From Promicromonospora citrea (GTDB lineage: Bacteria; Actinomycetota; Actinomycetes; Actinomycetales; Cellulomonadaceae), in NCBI RefSeq assembly GCF_013004695.1, contig NZ_JABEMG010000044.1:1-32957 (forward strand): DNA of 32,957 bases, written 5' to 3'. The translations under genes and the position numbers were made by a program. Of this stretch, positions 16,928-25,232 are shown piece by piece. Within the stretch, counting starts at the first letter, position 1; each line of letters starts with the position of its first letter. The notes under the pieces were generated by a model, which had not been told where the DNA came from, did not search any database, and saw nothing but the letters and a program-made list of their open reading frames with translations.

Positions 16928-18253
16928 TCAGAGACGCACTCCGAGCAGGGCGTTCACCGCCCGCGCGACGACGCCGGGCGCACCCTCCTCGTCCTGCGAG
17001 GTGTCCCGGGCGGGGTCGAGCGCCAGCTCGGCCCACGCGTCGACGGCGGCCAGCGCCGAGGGCGCGTCGAGGTCGTCGGCGAGCGCCGCACGGATCCGCT
17101 CGAGCGTCTCGTCGGCCGACGGACCGCCGTTGCCCGAGACCGCGTCGCGCCACCGCGTGAGGCGTGCCTCGCCGCGCGCGAGCGACGTCGCATCGTCCCA
17201 CTCCCACTCGGTGCGGTAGTGGTGGGCCAGCAGCGCGAGGCGGATCGCCATCGGGTCGTGCCCGGCCTCGCGCAGGCGGGAGACCAGCACGAGGTTGCCG
17301 AGCGACTTGCTCATCTTCTCGCCCTGGTAGGCCACCAGGCCCGCGTGCACGTGCGTCCGCGCCGCGACGGGCTGCACGCCCTCCCCCGCCGTGAGCAGCC
17401 GCAGGTGGGACGTCGACATCTCGTGGTGCGGGAACAGGAGGTCGCAGCCGCCGCCCTGCACGTCGAACCGCGCACCGCCCGGCCGGTCCGCGCCGCCCAG
17501 CCCGAGGCCGTCGCGCGCGATCACGGCGCACTCGATGTGCCAGCCGGGCCTGCCCGTACCGAGCGGGCCGCCGTCCCAGGCGGGCTCGCCCGGGCGCTCG
17601 CGCCGCCACAGCAGCGGGTCGAGCGCGTCCTTCTTGCCGTCGCGGTCCGGGTCGCCGCCGCGCTCGGCGAACGTGGCCAGCGCCTGCGCGCGGTCCAGGC
17701 GGGCGACGCCGCCGAAGTCCGGGTCGGCCGTGAGGTCGGCGTAGACGTCCCCCAGGTCGGGGGCGTCGCCGCCGGCTCCGGGCTCGAGAGGCACCCGGTA
17801 GGCGGCGCCGGACTCCAGGAGGGCGGTGACGGCGCGCGCGACGTCGGGCACCGACTCGACCGCGCCGGTCCAGGTGCGCGGCGGCACGACGCCGAGCGCC
17901 GTCATGTCCTCGCGGAACAGGGCGACCTGCGACGCGGCCAGCTCGCGCCAGTCCACGCCGGTCTCCTGCGCGCGCTCGAGCAGCGGGTCGTCGACGTCGG
18001 TCACGTTCGAGGCGTAGACGACCTCCTTGCCCGCGTCGAGCCAGGCGCGCACCAGCAGGTCGAAGGCGACGTAGGTGTTGGCGTGCCCGATGTGCGTCGC
18101 GTCGTAGGGCGTGATGCCGCACGCGTAGAGGCGGGCCTGCGGCCCGGGCGCCGCCTCCACGAGCTCACCGGTGGACGAGTCGTGGACCCGGATCGGCGCC
18201 GCCGACGGGGAGCCGGGGAGCTGCGGGACTTGGGGCGTGGGCCAGGCGTGCAC
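16928..18253 (-). CDS. mshC: Mycothiol ligase MshC (cysteine:GlcN-Ins ligase)
   Basis: ATP-dependent ligase joining L-cysteine to glucosaminyl-inositol in mycothiol synthesis; it derives from cysteinyl-tRNA synthetase. The 441-aa product starts [14 protein letters not shown] as MshC does, then [20 protein letters not shown] with zinc ligand Cys45 and HIGH (54-57), [10 protein letters not shown] with Cys242, [10 protein letters not shown], and KMSKS (313-317). It lacks the tRNA-binding C-terminal extension of CysS. The GTG at 18253 follows TATCGT by 7 nt, so it is probably leaderless. Upstream on the same strand is uppP, with a hairpin between. Confidence 0.94.
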   Translation of the reverse strand: MHAWPTPQVPQLPGSPSAAPIRVHDSSTGELVEAAPGPQARLYACGITPYDATHIGHANTYVAFDLLVRAWLDAGKEVVYASNVTDVDDPLLERAQETGVDWRELAASQVALFREDMTALGVVPPRTWTGAVESVPDVARAVTALLESGAAYRVPLEPGAGGDAPDLGDVYADLTADPDFGGVARLDRAQALATFAERGGDPDRDGKKDALDPLLWRRERPGEPAWDGGPLGTGRPGWHIECAVIARDGLGLGGADRPGGARFDVQGGGCDLLFPHHEMSTSHLRLLTAGEGVQPVAARTHVHAGLVAYQGEKMSKSLGNLVLVSRLREAGHDPMAIRLALLAHHYRTEWEWDDATSLARGEARLTRWRDAVSGNGGPSADETLERIRAALADDLDAPSALAAVDAWAELALDPARDTSQDEEGAPGVVARAVNALLGVRL

Positions 18254-18260
18254 GGCCCCA

Positions 18261-18266
18261 ACGATA
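18261..18266 (-). promoter_or_regulatory. Candidate -10 box of mshC (leaderless)
   Basis: TATCGT on the minus strand, 7 nt before the GTG at 18253. Confidence 0.45.
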
Positions 18267-18294
18267 ACCGCCGCCACCGACAGCCCTTGACCAT

Positions 18295-18318
18295 CGGAGG
18301 CGCCGGCGGGCGCCGCCG
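18295..18318 (-). terminator. Terminator after uppP
   Basis: CGGAGGCGCC (18295-18304), loop of 4, GGCGCCGCCG (18309-18318): a 10-bp stem with one mismatch, 9 nt beyond the uppP stop. Confidence 0.55.
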
Positions 18319-18327
18319 AGGTGTGGT

Positions 18328-19248
18328 CTACGCGACCCCGCCGTGCGCGTCGATCGTGCCCGACATGAGCAGCCAGACGACCACGCCCGCGAGCGCGAAG
18401 CGGTAGAACACGAACGGCTTGTACGAGTAGTTCCCGATGATCTTGAGGAACCCGATGATGACGGCGTAGCCGACACCGAAGGCGACGAGCGTCGCGATCG
18501 CGGTGGCGCCCCAGCCGGGCGCACCGGCCGGCAGCGGCTCGCCGAGCGTCTTGAACAGCTGGTAGAAGCCCGACCCGAGCACGGCGGGCAGCGCGAGCAG
18601 GAACGAGTAGTCCGCCGCGGCCTTGCGGCTGAAGCCCATGGTGAGGCCCGCCGTGATGGTGCCGCCCGACCGGGACACGCCCGGCACGAGGGCGAGCGCC
18701 TGCGCGAAGCCGAAGAAGAGCGCGCTGCGACCGGTCAGGGACGTCAGCTCGCGCTCCTGGCGGCCGAAGACGTCGGCCAGGAGGAGCAGCAGGCCGAAGA
18801 ACGCGAGCGTGACCACGGTGAGCCACAGGTTGCGCAGCGTGGTCTCGATGTAGTCCTCGAACAGCAGGCCGAGCACCACGATCGGGATCGAGCCGAGGAT
18901 GATGTACCAGCCCATCGCGGCGTCGTGGTCCGCGACGACGCCCGCACGGCCGTGCCGCACGTCGACGGAGCCCGGCCGGGGGCCCAGGCCCGTGCGGGCG
19001 CGCCAGCCCGAGCCGTTCCTGCCGGTCAGCGCCCGGAACCACGCGACGAGGATCGCGCCGATCTTCTTCCGGTAGTAGATGATGACCGCCGCCTCGGTGC
19101 CGATCTGCGTGATCGCGGTGAACGCGGCCCCCGGATCGCTGGACCCGATCAGCTCACCGACGATGCGCAGGTGCGCAGAGGAGGAGATCGGGAGGAACTC
19201 GGTCAGGCCCTGCACCAGGCCAAGAAGGATCGCTTCCCACGCAGTCAC
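18328..19248 (-). CDS. uppP: Undecaprenyl-diphosphatase UppP (BacA)
   Basis: Integral membrane phosphatase that recycles undecaprenyl pyrophosphate for cell-wall synthesis and gives bacitracin tolerance. The 306-aa protein has the active-site motifs [14 protein letters not shown] (14-27) and [11 protein letters not shown] (189-199), with about eight hydrophobic segments. A polar insert at residues about 74-110 ([18 protein letters not shown] and onward) lengthens the loop before the third segment. The GTG at 19248 matches the family N terminus and follows TAGTGT by 8 nt; an in-frame GTG at 19260 overlaps that box. It is divergent from the aldo/keto reductase gene. Confidence 0.95.
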   Translation of the reverse strand: MTAWEAILLGLVQGLTEFLPISSSAHLRIVGELIGSSDPGAAFTAITQIGTEAAVIIYYRKKIGAILVAWFRALTGRNGSGWRARTGLGPRPGSVDVRHGRAGVVADHDAAMGWYIILGSIPIVVLGLLFEDYIETTLRNLWLTVVTLAFFGLLLLLADVFGRQERELTSLTGRSALFFGFAQALALVPGVSRSGGTITAGLTMGFSRKAAADYSFLLALPAVLGSGFYQLFKTLGEPLPAGAPGWGATAIATLVAFGVGYAVIIGFLKIIGNYSYKPFVFYRFALAGVVVWLLMSGTIDAHGGVA

Positions 19249-19256
19249 GGGCGGTG

Positions 19257-19262
19257 ACACTA
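19257..19262 (-). promoter_or_regulatory. Candidate -10 box of uppP
   Basis: TAGTGT on the minus strand, 8 nt before the GTG at 19248. Confidence 0.4.
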
Positions 19263-19304
19263 CCCCAACGGCGCGCCTCCGGACGCACGGGCGAGCCGCG
19301 CGGG

Positions 19305-19310
19305 TAGCCT
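19305..19310 (+). promoter_or_regulatory. Candidate -10 box of the aldo/keto reductase gene (leaderless)
   Basis: TAGCCT, 7 nt before the ATG at 19318. No RBS is visible. Confidence 0.45.
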
Positions 19311-19317
19311 GCCGTCC

Positions 19318-20289
19318 ATGGAACGACGTCGCGTGGGCGCCTCCGGCCTGCGGGTCTCCGAGCTCGGGCTCGGGACCATGACATGGGGCCGCGACACCGA
19401 CGAGATCGACGCGGCGGAACAGGTGAAGGACTTCCTCGACGCGGGCGGCAGCCTGCTCGACACCGCGGCCAGCTACGCCGACGGCGACGCGGAGCGCGTC
19501 ATCGGCACCCTGCTGTCCGGCAAGGTGGACCGCCGCGAGCTCGTCCTGACCACCAAGGCGGGGATCCGTACCGAGGCGCGCGCGGACGGCCCCGGCCGCG
19601 TCGTGGACGCCTCGCGCGGCGCGCTGCTGGACACCCTGGACGAGTCGCTGGCCCGCATGGGCACCGACCACGTCGACCTCTTCCTCGTCGCCTGCCCCGA
19701 CCCGAACACCTCGCTCGAGGAGACGGCGGGCGCGCTGCGCATCGCCGTCACGAGCGGCCGCGCCCGGTACGTGGGCCTGAGCAACCACCCCGGGTGGGCG
19801 ACGGCACGCGCCGCCGGCTTCCTCGAGCCCGACGTCGGCCTCGCGGCCGTCGAGCTCGAGTACTCGCTGCTGCAGCGCGGCGTCGAGCGCGACGTGCTCC
19901 CGGCCGCCGACGCCGTCGGCGCGGGCCTGCTCGCGTGGTCGCCGCTGGGCCGCGGCGTGCTCACCGGCAAGTACCGGCGCGCCATCCCGGCGGACTCCCG
20001 CGCGGCGGGGGCGCTCGCCGGCTTCGTGCAGCCCTACCTCGAGGAGTCGGCGTCCGCCGTCGTCGAGGCCGTCGCCACCGCGGCGGAGGGCCTGGGCCGC
20101 ACGCCCGGCGAGGTCGCGCTCGCGTGGCTGCTCGAGCGCGACGGCGTCGCCTCGGCGATCCTGGGCGCGCGGACGCCCGCCCAGCTGCGCTCGTCGCTGG
20201 AGGCCGCGTCGCTCGAGCTGCCCTACGAGGTGCACGCGGCGCTCGACGACGTGTCGGCGCCCGTCATCGGCTACCCCGAACGCTGGTGA
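19318..20289 (+). CDS. Aldo/keto reductase lacking the catalytic histidine
   Basis: 323 aa, TIM-barrel NADPH oxidoreductase family. Asp48 and Tyr53 lie in SLLDTAASYADG and Lys80 in LTTKAG. The usual DLYQIHRPDP motif reads DLFLVACPDP, so the tetrad His is Ala125, followed by Cys. The cofactor end is kept (GLSNHPGW; YSLLQRGVERD; AWSPLGRGVLTGKY; AILGARTPAQL). Loss of this His is found in some members and changes substrate handling; the enzyme may reduce an unusual substrate or have shifted chemistry. The gene stands alone, divergent from uppP. Confidence 0.9.
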   Translation: MERRRVGASGLRVSELGLGTMTWGRDTDEIDAAEQVKDFLDAGGSLLDTAASYADGDAERVIGTLLSGKVDRRELVLTTKAGIRTEARADGPGRVVDASRGALLDTLDESLARMGTDHVDLFLVACPDPNTSLEETAGALRIAVTSGRARYVGLSNHPGWATARAAGFLEPDVGLAAVELEYSLLQRGVERDVLPAADAVGAGLLAWSPLGRGVLTGKYRRAIPADSRAAGALAGFVQPYLEESASAVVEAVATAAEGLGRTPGEVALAWLLERDGVASAILGARTPAQLRSSLEAASLELPYEVHAALDDVSAPVIGYPERW

Positions 20290-20334
20290 CCTCCGGCCGG
20301 CCCGGACACCGGTGACCGGCGCACGGGTGACCGC

Positions 20335-20682
20335 TCAGCCCTGGCGGGCGGGCTGCGGCTGGTCCGCCGCGCTCCCCTCGGCAGCGTCGTCGTCGAGGTC
20401 CTCGAGGTCGTCGTCGAAGTCGAGGTCGAGGTCCTCGAGATCGTCGTCCTCGTCCTCGTCGTCGTCATCGTCGTCGTCCACCTCGTCGGCGAGGTAGAAC
20501 GGCGTCACCTCGCCGTAGACCGTGGCCAGGGACTCCTCGTACACCTCGTAGGCGTCGGCGAGCACGTCGTAGGCGTCGTCGACGGCAGGGTCGTCGTCAC
20601 TCCGCCGAGTGACGACCGCGTGGTGGTGGGCCTCGAGAGCGGCGATGAGGCGGTCGAGCGCGGCACGCGGTTCAACGGTCAT
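20335..20682 (-). CDS. Small protein with long acidic tail
   Basis: 115 aa from ATG 20682. The N-terminal half is helical (MTVEPRAALDRLIAALEAHH, DAYDVLADAYEVYEESL) and the second half is almost wholly Asp/Glu/Leu (residues about 68-100). From memory, similar short actinobacterial genes sit beside DUF5703 genes and are sometimes labelled primosomal protein; I would not rely on that name. The acidic tail suggests binding to a basic partner or DNA mimicry. TACCTT lies 6 nt before the ATG, so it looks leaderless. It is divergent from the DUF5703 gene. The tail corresponds to GTC-rich low-complexity DNA at 20391-20480. Confidence 0.75.
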   Translation of the reverse strand: MTVEPRAALDRLIAALEAHHHAVVTRRSDDDPAVDDAYDVLADAYEVYEESLATVYGEVTPFYLADEVDDDDDDDEDEDDDLEDLDLDFDDDLEDLDDDAAEGSAADQPQPARQG

Positions 20683-20688
20683 GCCTTG

Positions 20689-20694
20689 AAGGTA
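20689..20694 (-). promoter_or_regulatory. Candidate -10 box of the acidic-tail gene (leaderless)
   Basis: TACCTT on the minus strand, 6 nt before the ATG at 20682. Confidence 0.45.
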
Positions 20695-20760
20695 GCGCCC
20701 TCGGGAGCACAATGGGCACACGAAATCGGAGCCCGTCGTCGCTCTGCCACGAAAACGGCA

Positions 20761-20766
20761 TAAACT
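20761..20766 (+). promoter_or_regulatory. Candidate -10 box of the DUF5703 gene
   Basis: TAAACT in an A/T-richer stretch about 30 nt before the ATG at 20797; the -35 is not convincing. Confidence 0.3.
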
Positions 20767-20796
20767 GACCCCACCCGCGACCAGAGGACGGTGCAC

Positions 20797-21012
20797 ATGG
20801 CAAGAGACGGTTCCCTGTTCCGCAAGCACAGCCAGTACGAGTACCGCGTCATGACGTTCGACCCGGGCACCACGGTGCCGGACGCCCGCCGGGCGCTCAC
20901 CGAGGAAGCCGAGTACGGGCACTGGGAGCTGGCGAGAACCCGTCTCTACATCGGCGGCAGACGCAAGGTGTGGCTGCGCCGCAAGATCATCAAGGTCAGC
21001 TCGACGCTCTGA
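20797..21012 (+). CDS. DUF5703-family small protein
   Basis: 71 aa, basic. The sequence (QYEYRVMTFDPGTTVPDARR, LTEEAEYGHWELARTRLYIG, GRRKVWLRRKIIKV) matches the small conserved actinobacterial DUF5703 family. Function is unknown; the basic C-terminal half suggests binding to nucleic acid or to the acidic partner encoded next door. ATG 20797 has GAGGAC upstream; a GTG two codons earlier is possible. It ends at a perfect hairpin shared with the convergent M20 peptidase gene. Confidence 0.85.
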   Translation: MARDGSLFRKHSQYEYRVMTFDPGTTVPDARRALTEEAEYGHWELARTRLYIGGRRKVWLRRKIIKVSSTL

Positions 21013-21015
21013 CCC

Positions 21016-21054
21016 CCGGTCGCGGGGCGGCCGCCACGGCCGCCCCGCGACCGG
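21016..21054. terminator. Strong bidirectional terminator, DUF5703 / M20
   Basis: CCGGTCGCGGGGCGGCCG (21016-21033), loop CCA, and its perfect reverse complement (21037-21054): an 18-bp stem between convergent genes. Confidence 0.88.
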
Positions 21055-21057
21055 CGT

Positions 21058-22398
21058 TCAGCAGGTCGCCAGCAGGCGGTCCAGCACGCGCGTGCCGAAC
21101 CTCAGGGCCTCGGTCGGCACACGCTCGTCGACGCCGTGGAACATCCCCGCGAAGTCGAGGTCGCCGGTGAGCTGCAGCGGCGCGAAGCCGTACCCCGTGA
21201 TGCCGAGCCGGTGCAGCGACTTGTTGTCCGTGCCGCCCGAGAGCGTGTAGGGCAGCACCGTCGCCCCCGGGTCCTCCGCGTCGATCGCTGCCACCATGGC
21301 GTCGACGAGCGACCCGCTGAACGGCACCTCGAGGGCCGTGTCCAGGTGGATCGGCTCGATCCGGACGCGCGGCCCGGCGAGCTCGCGCAGCGTCGCCATC
21401 CCTGCCTCCTCCTGCCCGGGCAGGAGCCGCACGTCGATCGTCGCCTCCGCGCGACCCGGGATGACGTTCGCCTTGTAGCCCGCCTCGAGCTGGGTCGGGT
21501 TCGACGTGTTGCGCACCGTCGCGCCCACGAACTTGGCCACGGGCCCGAGGGCGGCGACCAGCTCGTCCACCGACGCCGGGTCCGCGAGGTCGACCGGTCG
21601 TCCGGTGAGGTCGGCGACACCGCGCAGCAGCGCCTCGACCGTCGGCGTGATCGTGTACGGCCAGGCGTGCTGCCCGATCCGGGCCACGGCCGCCGCCAGC
21701 TCCGCGACGGCGTTGTCCTCGTTGACCTGGGAGCCGTGGCCGGCGCGCCCCTCGGCGACCAGCCGGAGCCACGCGATGCCCTTCTCCGCCGTCTGGAGCA
21801 GGTAGGCGCGCTTGCCGCCCACCTCGACCGAGTAGCCACCCACCTCGGAGATCGCCTCGGTGGCCCCCTCGAAGAGCTCGGGGCGGTGGTCGACGGCCCA
21901 GCGGGCGCCGTGCACGCCGCCCGCCTCCTCGTCGGCGAAGAACGCCACCACGACGTCGCGCGACGGCTTGCGGCCCTCGCGCGCCATCTGGCGCACGACG
22001 GCGAGGATCATCGCGTCCATGTCCTTCATGTCGACGGCGCCGCGGCCCCACAGCAGGCCGTCCGTCTCCTCGCCGCCGAACGGGTCGACCGACCAGTCGT
22101 CCTTCGCGGCCGGCACGACGTCGAGGTGACCGTGGAGCACGAGCGCGGGCCGGGCCGGGTCCTGACCCTCCAGCCGCACGACGACGGACGCGCGGCCGGG
22201 GCGGGACTCGAACAGCTCGGGCTCGAGGCCGACCTCGTGGAGCAGCTCCATCACGTACTCGGCGGCGGCCCGCTCCCCCGGGCCCTCGTCGGTGCCGTAG
22301 TTCGACGTGTCGAACCGGATCAGCTCCTGACAGATGCGGACGACCTCGTCGGCGGCGGTCGGGACGGCGCGGGCGGGGTCAGGTGCGGTCGAAGTCAC
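21058..22398 (-). CDS. M20-family metallopeptidase (DapE/ArgE-like)
   Basis: 446-aa zinc-dependent amidohydrolase/peptidase. Metal site: VLHGHLDVVP (His91, Asp93), RGAVDMKDMD (Asp123), FFADEEAGG (Glu157 catalytic, Glu158), and SGGTDNKSLHRLG near the C terminus. A dimerisation domain lies between. Family members cleave N-acylated amino acids or dipeptides; the exact substrate is not clear, and homologues are often labelled dapE without proof. GTG 22398 follows TACGGT by 6 nt (leaderless). It lies downstream of the M3 oligopeptidase on the same strand, so both may serve peptide breakdown, though separate promoters look likely. Confidence 0.92.
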   Translation of the reverse strand: MTSTAPDPARAVPTAADEVVRICQELIRFDTSNYGTDEGPGERAAAEYVMELLHEVGLEPELFESRPGRASVVVRLEGQDPARPALVLHGHLDVVPAAKDDWSVDPFGGEETDGLLWGRGAVDMKDMDAMILAVVRQMAREGRKPSRDVVVAFFADEEAGGVHGARWAVDHRPELFEGATEAISEVGGYSVEVGGKRAYLLQTAEKGIAWLRLVAEGRAGHGSQVNEDNAVAELAAAVARIGQHAWPYTITPTVEALLRGVADLTGRPVDLADPASVDELVAALGPVAKFVGATVRNTSNPTQLEAGYKANVIPGRAEATIDVRLLPGQEEAGMATLRELAGPRVRIEPIHLDTALEVPFSGSLVDAMVAAIDAEDPGATVLPYTLSGGTDNKSLHRLGITGYGFAPLQLTGDLDFAGMFHGVDERVPTEALRFGTRVLDRLLATC

Positions 22399-22404
22399 GC
22401 CGCC

Positions 22405-22410
22405 ACCGTA
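22405..22410 (-). promoter_or_regulatory. Candidate -10 box of the M20 gene (leaderless)
   Basis: TACGGT on the minus strand, 6 nt before the GTG at 22398. Confidence 0.5.
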
Positions 22411-22421
22411 CCTGCTGCCCC

Positions 22422-22455
22422 GTCCGCACCGTCCTGTCCGCACCGTCCTGTCCGC
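22422..22455. repeat. 14-bp tandem repeat upstream of the M20 gene
   Basis: GTCCGCACCGTCCT occurs twice in a row (22422-22435, 22436-22449) and then as a partial copy GTCCGC (22450-22455). It sits where a -35 region of the M20 promoter would lie. Confidence 0.8.
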
Positions 22456-22473
22456 GGGGCCGGCCCGTCCCGT

Positions 22474-22487
22474 GGCTCGGGCGAGCC
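22474..22487 (-). terminator. Hairpin after the M3 peptidase gene
   Basis: GGCTC, loop GGGC, GAGCC, 5 nt beyond the stop at 22493. Only a 5-bp stem, so a weak candidate. Confidence 0.35.
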
Positions 22488-22492
22488 GCCGC

Positions 22493-24598
22493 TCAGGCCA
22501 GGCCGCGCCGCGCGAGCAGCGGTGCGATGTCCGCCGCGCGGCCCCGGAGGTCCTCGAACGAGGCGAGCGGGTCCTGCGACCCGCCGCGGGCCAGCAGCCG
22601 GCGCCGGAAGGTCTCGCCGTTCTCCCGCGTCAGCCCACCGTTCTCCCGGTACCACTCCACGGTGTCGGCGTCGAGCACCTCGGACCAGATGTACGAGTAG
22701 TACCCGGCCGAGTAGCCGCCGCCGAAGATGTGGTTGAAGTACGTCGTGCGGTAGCGCGGCGGCACGGCCGCGAGGTCGACACCTGCGTCCGCGAGCGCGG
22801 TGGCCTCGAACGACAGCACGTCGTCGGCGGACGCGGGGACCTGCTCGGGCGTGAGGCGGTGCCACGCCTGGTCGAGCAGGGCCGCGGCGAGGTACTCCGT
22901 GGTCGCGAAGCCCTCGCCCCAGGTGCGCGAGGCGAGCATGGTCTCGACCCACCGGGCGGGCATCGGCTCGCCCGTCTCGTGGTGGACGGCGAACGCGGCG
23001 AGGACCTGCGGCTCCCAGGCCCACATCTCGTTGACCTGCGAGGGGTACTCGACGAAGTCGCGCGGCACCGCCGTGCCGGACTGGGACGGGTAGCGCACGT
23101 CGCTGAGCAGGCCGTGCAGCGCGTGCCCGAACTCGTGGAACAGCGTGGTGACCTCGTCCCACACGAGCAGGGTGGGCTCGCCGGCCGGCGGCTTGACGAT
23201 GTTCAGGTTGTTGATCACCACGGGCCGCTCGCCGAGCAGGGCGTTCTGCCGCACCAGGCTGTTCATCCACGCGCCGCCCCGCTTCGACTCACGCGTGTAC
23301 CAGTCGCCGAGGAACAGGCCGAGTCCGGTGTCCGGCTCCCCCGGCTCCGGCGCGTCGAACACCTCGAACACGCGCACGTCGGGGTGGTAGCCGGCGAGGT
23401 CGGTCCGCTCGGTGAACGACAGCCCGAACAGCAGGCGAGCGGCCCGCAAGACGCCGTCGTGCACGACGCGCTCGAGCTCGAGGTAGGGGCGCAGCGCGGC
23501 GTCATCCAGGTCGAACCGCTCCTTGCGCACCTTCTCGCTGAGGAAGGACCAGTCCGCGGCCCGCACCCCGCCGGACGGCGCGCCGTCCACCGCGGCGAGC
23601 GCCTCGGCCTCGCGGCGCGCGTTCGCGACGGCGGCCGGGGCGAGCCGGCCGAGCATCTCGGCGACGGCCTCGGCGCTGCCCGCCGTGGTGTCCGCGGCCA
23701 CGTACGCGGCGTGGTGCTCGTAGCCGAGCAGGCGGGCGCGCTCGGCGCGCAGGCGGACGATCTCGAGCAGCACCTCGCGCGTGTCGGTGTCGCCGCCCGT
23801 GGCGCCGCGCGCCATGGAGGCGGCCTGCACCCGCTCGCGGAGGTCGGCGTCCTCGAGCGAGGCGAGCACGTTCTGGTGCGTGAAGAGCTGCATCTCCAGG
23901 AGCCAGCCCTCCTGCCCACGGGCCTGCGCCGCGGCACGTGCGCCGGCGCGCGCGTCGGCGGAGAGCCCGGCGAGCTGCGTCTCGTCGGTCACGAGCACCC
24001 CGGCCTCGTTGGCCCCGGCCAGGAGCTTGCGGCCGAACGACGCCTGGAGGGTGGTGAGGCGGGCGTTGAGCTCGCGCAGGCGCGCCTGCTCCTGCTCGGG
24101 CAGCGCGATGCCCGAGCGCTCGAACCGGGTGACGCGGCGCCGCAGCAGGTAGGCGGTGTCGGGCTCGAGGGTGAGGGTGCCCGTGTCGGCCGCATCGGCG
24201 AGCGCCTTGACCCGGGTGTACAGCCGGGCGTCGAGGTCGACGGCGTCCTCGTGCGCGGCGAGCAGGGGCGCGAGCCGTTCCTGGATGTCCTCGAGCCCGG
24301 GCGTCGAGTCGGCGGACAGGACGCTGTGGAACGCCGTGAGCACGCGGTCGAGCAGGCTGCCGGACCGTTCGAGGGCCTCGAGCGTGTTCTCCACGGTCGG
24401 CGGCTCCGGGTTGGTGGCGATCGCCTCGACCTCGGCGCGGTGGGCCGCCATGCCCGCGAGCGCCGCGGGCTCGTAGTGCTCCTCGCGGATCGCGGCGAAG
24501 TCGGGCAGCCCGTACGGCAGAGCCCAGGGGGCGGCGAAGGGGTTGGCGGGGTCGAGGTCGGCGCCGGGCTGCCGGCTCGTCTGCTCTGTCGACGTCAT
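22493..24598 (-). CDS. M3-family oligopeptidase (Dcp/OpdA-like)
   Basis: 701-aa cytosolic zinc oligopeptidase. The zinc motif TTLFHEFGHALHG gives His488, Glu489 and His492, with the third ligand Glu517 in DFVEYPSQ. The C-terminal FNHIFGGGYSAGYYSYIWSE is a family signature for substrate binding. It likely degrades short peptides, including proteasome products, which fits the Pup-proteasome in the same genome; that link is inference. ATG 24598 is preferred to ATG 24607 because AGGA lies 8 nt before it. It is divergent from the DUF6314 gene, 68 nt away. Confidence 0.95.
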   Translation of the reverse strand: MTSTEQTSRQPGADLDPANPFAAPWALPYGLPDFAAIREEHYEPAALAGMAAHRAEVEAIATNPEPPTVENTLEALERSGSLLDRVLTAFHSVLSADSTPGLEDIQERLAPLLAAHEDAVDLDARLYTRVKALADAADTGTLTLEPDTAYLLRRRVTRFERSGIALPEQEQARLRELNARLTTLQASFGRKLLAGANEAGVLVTDETQLAGLSADARAGARAAAQARGQEGWLLEMQLFTHQNVLASLEDADLRERVQAASMARGATGGDTDTREVLLEIVRLRAERARLLGYEHHAAYVAADTTAGSAEAVAEMLGRLAPAAVANARREAEALAAVDGAPSGGVRAADWSFLSEKVRKERFDLDDAALRPYLELERVVHDGVLRAARLLFGLSFTERTDLAGYHPDVRVFEVFDAPEPGEPDTGLGLFLGDWYTRESKRGGAWMNSLVRQNALLGERPVVINNLNIVKPPAGEPTLLVWDEVTTLFHEFGHALHGLLSDVRYPSQSGTAVPRDFVEYPSQVNEMWAWEPQVLAAFAVHHETGEPMPARWVETMLASRTWGEGFATTEYLAAALLDQAWHRLTPEQVPASADDVLSFEATALADAGVDLAAVPPRYRTTYFNHIFGGGYSAGYYSYIWSEVLDADTVEWYRENGGLTRENGETFRRRLLARGGSQDPLASFEDLRGRAADIAPLLARRGLA

Positions 24599-24653
24599 GG
24601 GGTCCATCCTGGACCATGCGTGCGCATGCTCCGGGGCGTCCCGAGCGGGCGCG

Positions 24654-24659
24654 TAGGAT
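24654..24659 (+). promoter_or_regulatory. Candidate -10 box of the DUF6314 gene (leaderless)
   Basis: TAGGAT, 7 nt before the GTG at 24667. Confidence 0.5.
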
Positions 24660-24666
24660 CGGCGCC

Positions 24667-25077
24667 GTGAGTCCTCTCCGGCTGGTCGGCACCTGGGACC
24701 TCGACCGCGAGGTCGTGCATGCCGACGGCGCCCGGTACACCGTGACCGGCCAGGCCACGCTGCGGCGCGAGGACGACGGGCGCGTCCGCTGGGACGAGCA
24801 CGGCACGCTGCGGTGGGAGTCGGGCAGCACACCGGTGTCGCGGACGCTGTACCTGGTCCGTGCGTCGGGATCGGCGTCCTGGCGGGTCCTCTTCGAGGAC
24901 GGTCGCGACTTCCACCCGTGGACGCCGGGCAGGGTCGAGCACGCGTGCGGCCGCGATCTGTACCGCGGCGACGTCGACGTGCCGGACGGGCCCGCGACGT
25001 CGTGGGAGCTAACCTGGCACGTGACGGGCCCGGAGAAGGACTACGAGATGCACACCCGCTACACGCTGCCGAGGTAG
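24667..25077 (+). CDS. DUF6314-family protein
   Basis: 136 aa from GTG 24667. It opens LVGTWDLDREV and alternates beta strands (YTVTGQATLRRE, RVRWDEHGTLRWES, RTLYLVRASG, SWRVLFEDGRDFHPW, RDLYRGDV, SWELTWHVTGPEKDYEMHTR), the lipocalin-like barrel of DUF6314. These are thought to bind a small ligand; function is unproven. Its stop codon TAG lies inside the first copy of the 16-bp-period array, so the array reaches into the 3' end of the gene. It probably is transcribed as a leaderless message. Confidence 0.87.
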   Translation: MSPLRLVGTWDLDREVVHADGARYTVTGQATLRREDDGRVRWDEHGTLRWESGSTPVSRTLYLVRASGSASWRVLFEDGRDFHPWTPGRVEHACGRDLYRGDVDVPDGPATSWELTWHVTGPEKDYEMHTRYTLPR

Positions 25078-25220
25078 TCAGTTGGCGAGGTAGTCACGTG
25101 GCGAGGTAGTCAGTTGGCGAGGTAGTCACCCAGCGTGAGCCCGGTGACTACCTCGCTGCGTGACTACCTCGCCAGATGACTACCTCGCCGGCTGACTACC
25201 TCGCCACGTGACTACCTCGG
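25071..25220. repeat. Head-to-head array of nine GAGGTAGTCA sites, 16-bp period
   Basis: GAGGTAGTCA is present at 25071, 25087, 25103 and 25119; its complement TGACTACCTC at 25145, 25161, 25177, 25193 and 25209. All starts are exactly 16 bp apart on each side, and the 16-bp centre (25129-25144) keeps register. The 12-bp core GCGAGGTAGTCA is separated by four variable bases (GTTG, CGTG, GTTG; TGCG, CAGA, CGGC, CACG). The arms can fold as a long hairpin of 12-14-bp stems separated by 4 x 4 internal loops; the innermost stem is 25117-25130 with 25143-25156. It lies between convergent genes and cannot be coding in a fixed frame. Confidence 0.95.
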
Positions 25221-25232
25221 CGGGGGGGAGGG

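Noticed and set aside
20309-20319. CCGGTGACCGG as a terminator after the aldo/keto reductase
   Set aside because: Only a short stem with a single-base centre; too weak to call.
20391-20480. GTC-rich simple repeat as a regulatory satellite
   Set aside because: It encodes the Asp/Glu tail of the small protein, so the repeat is explained by codon use.
25071-25220. CRISPR array
   Set aside because: Units are 10-12 bp with 4-bp gaps and switch orientation in the middle; there are no spacers of suitable length and no cas genes.
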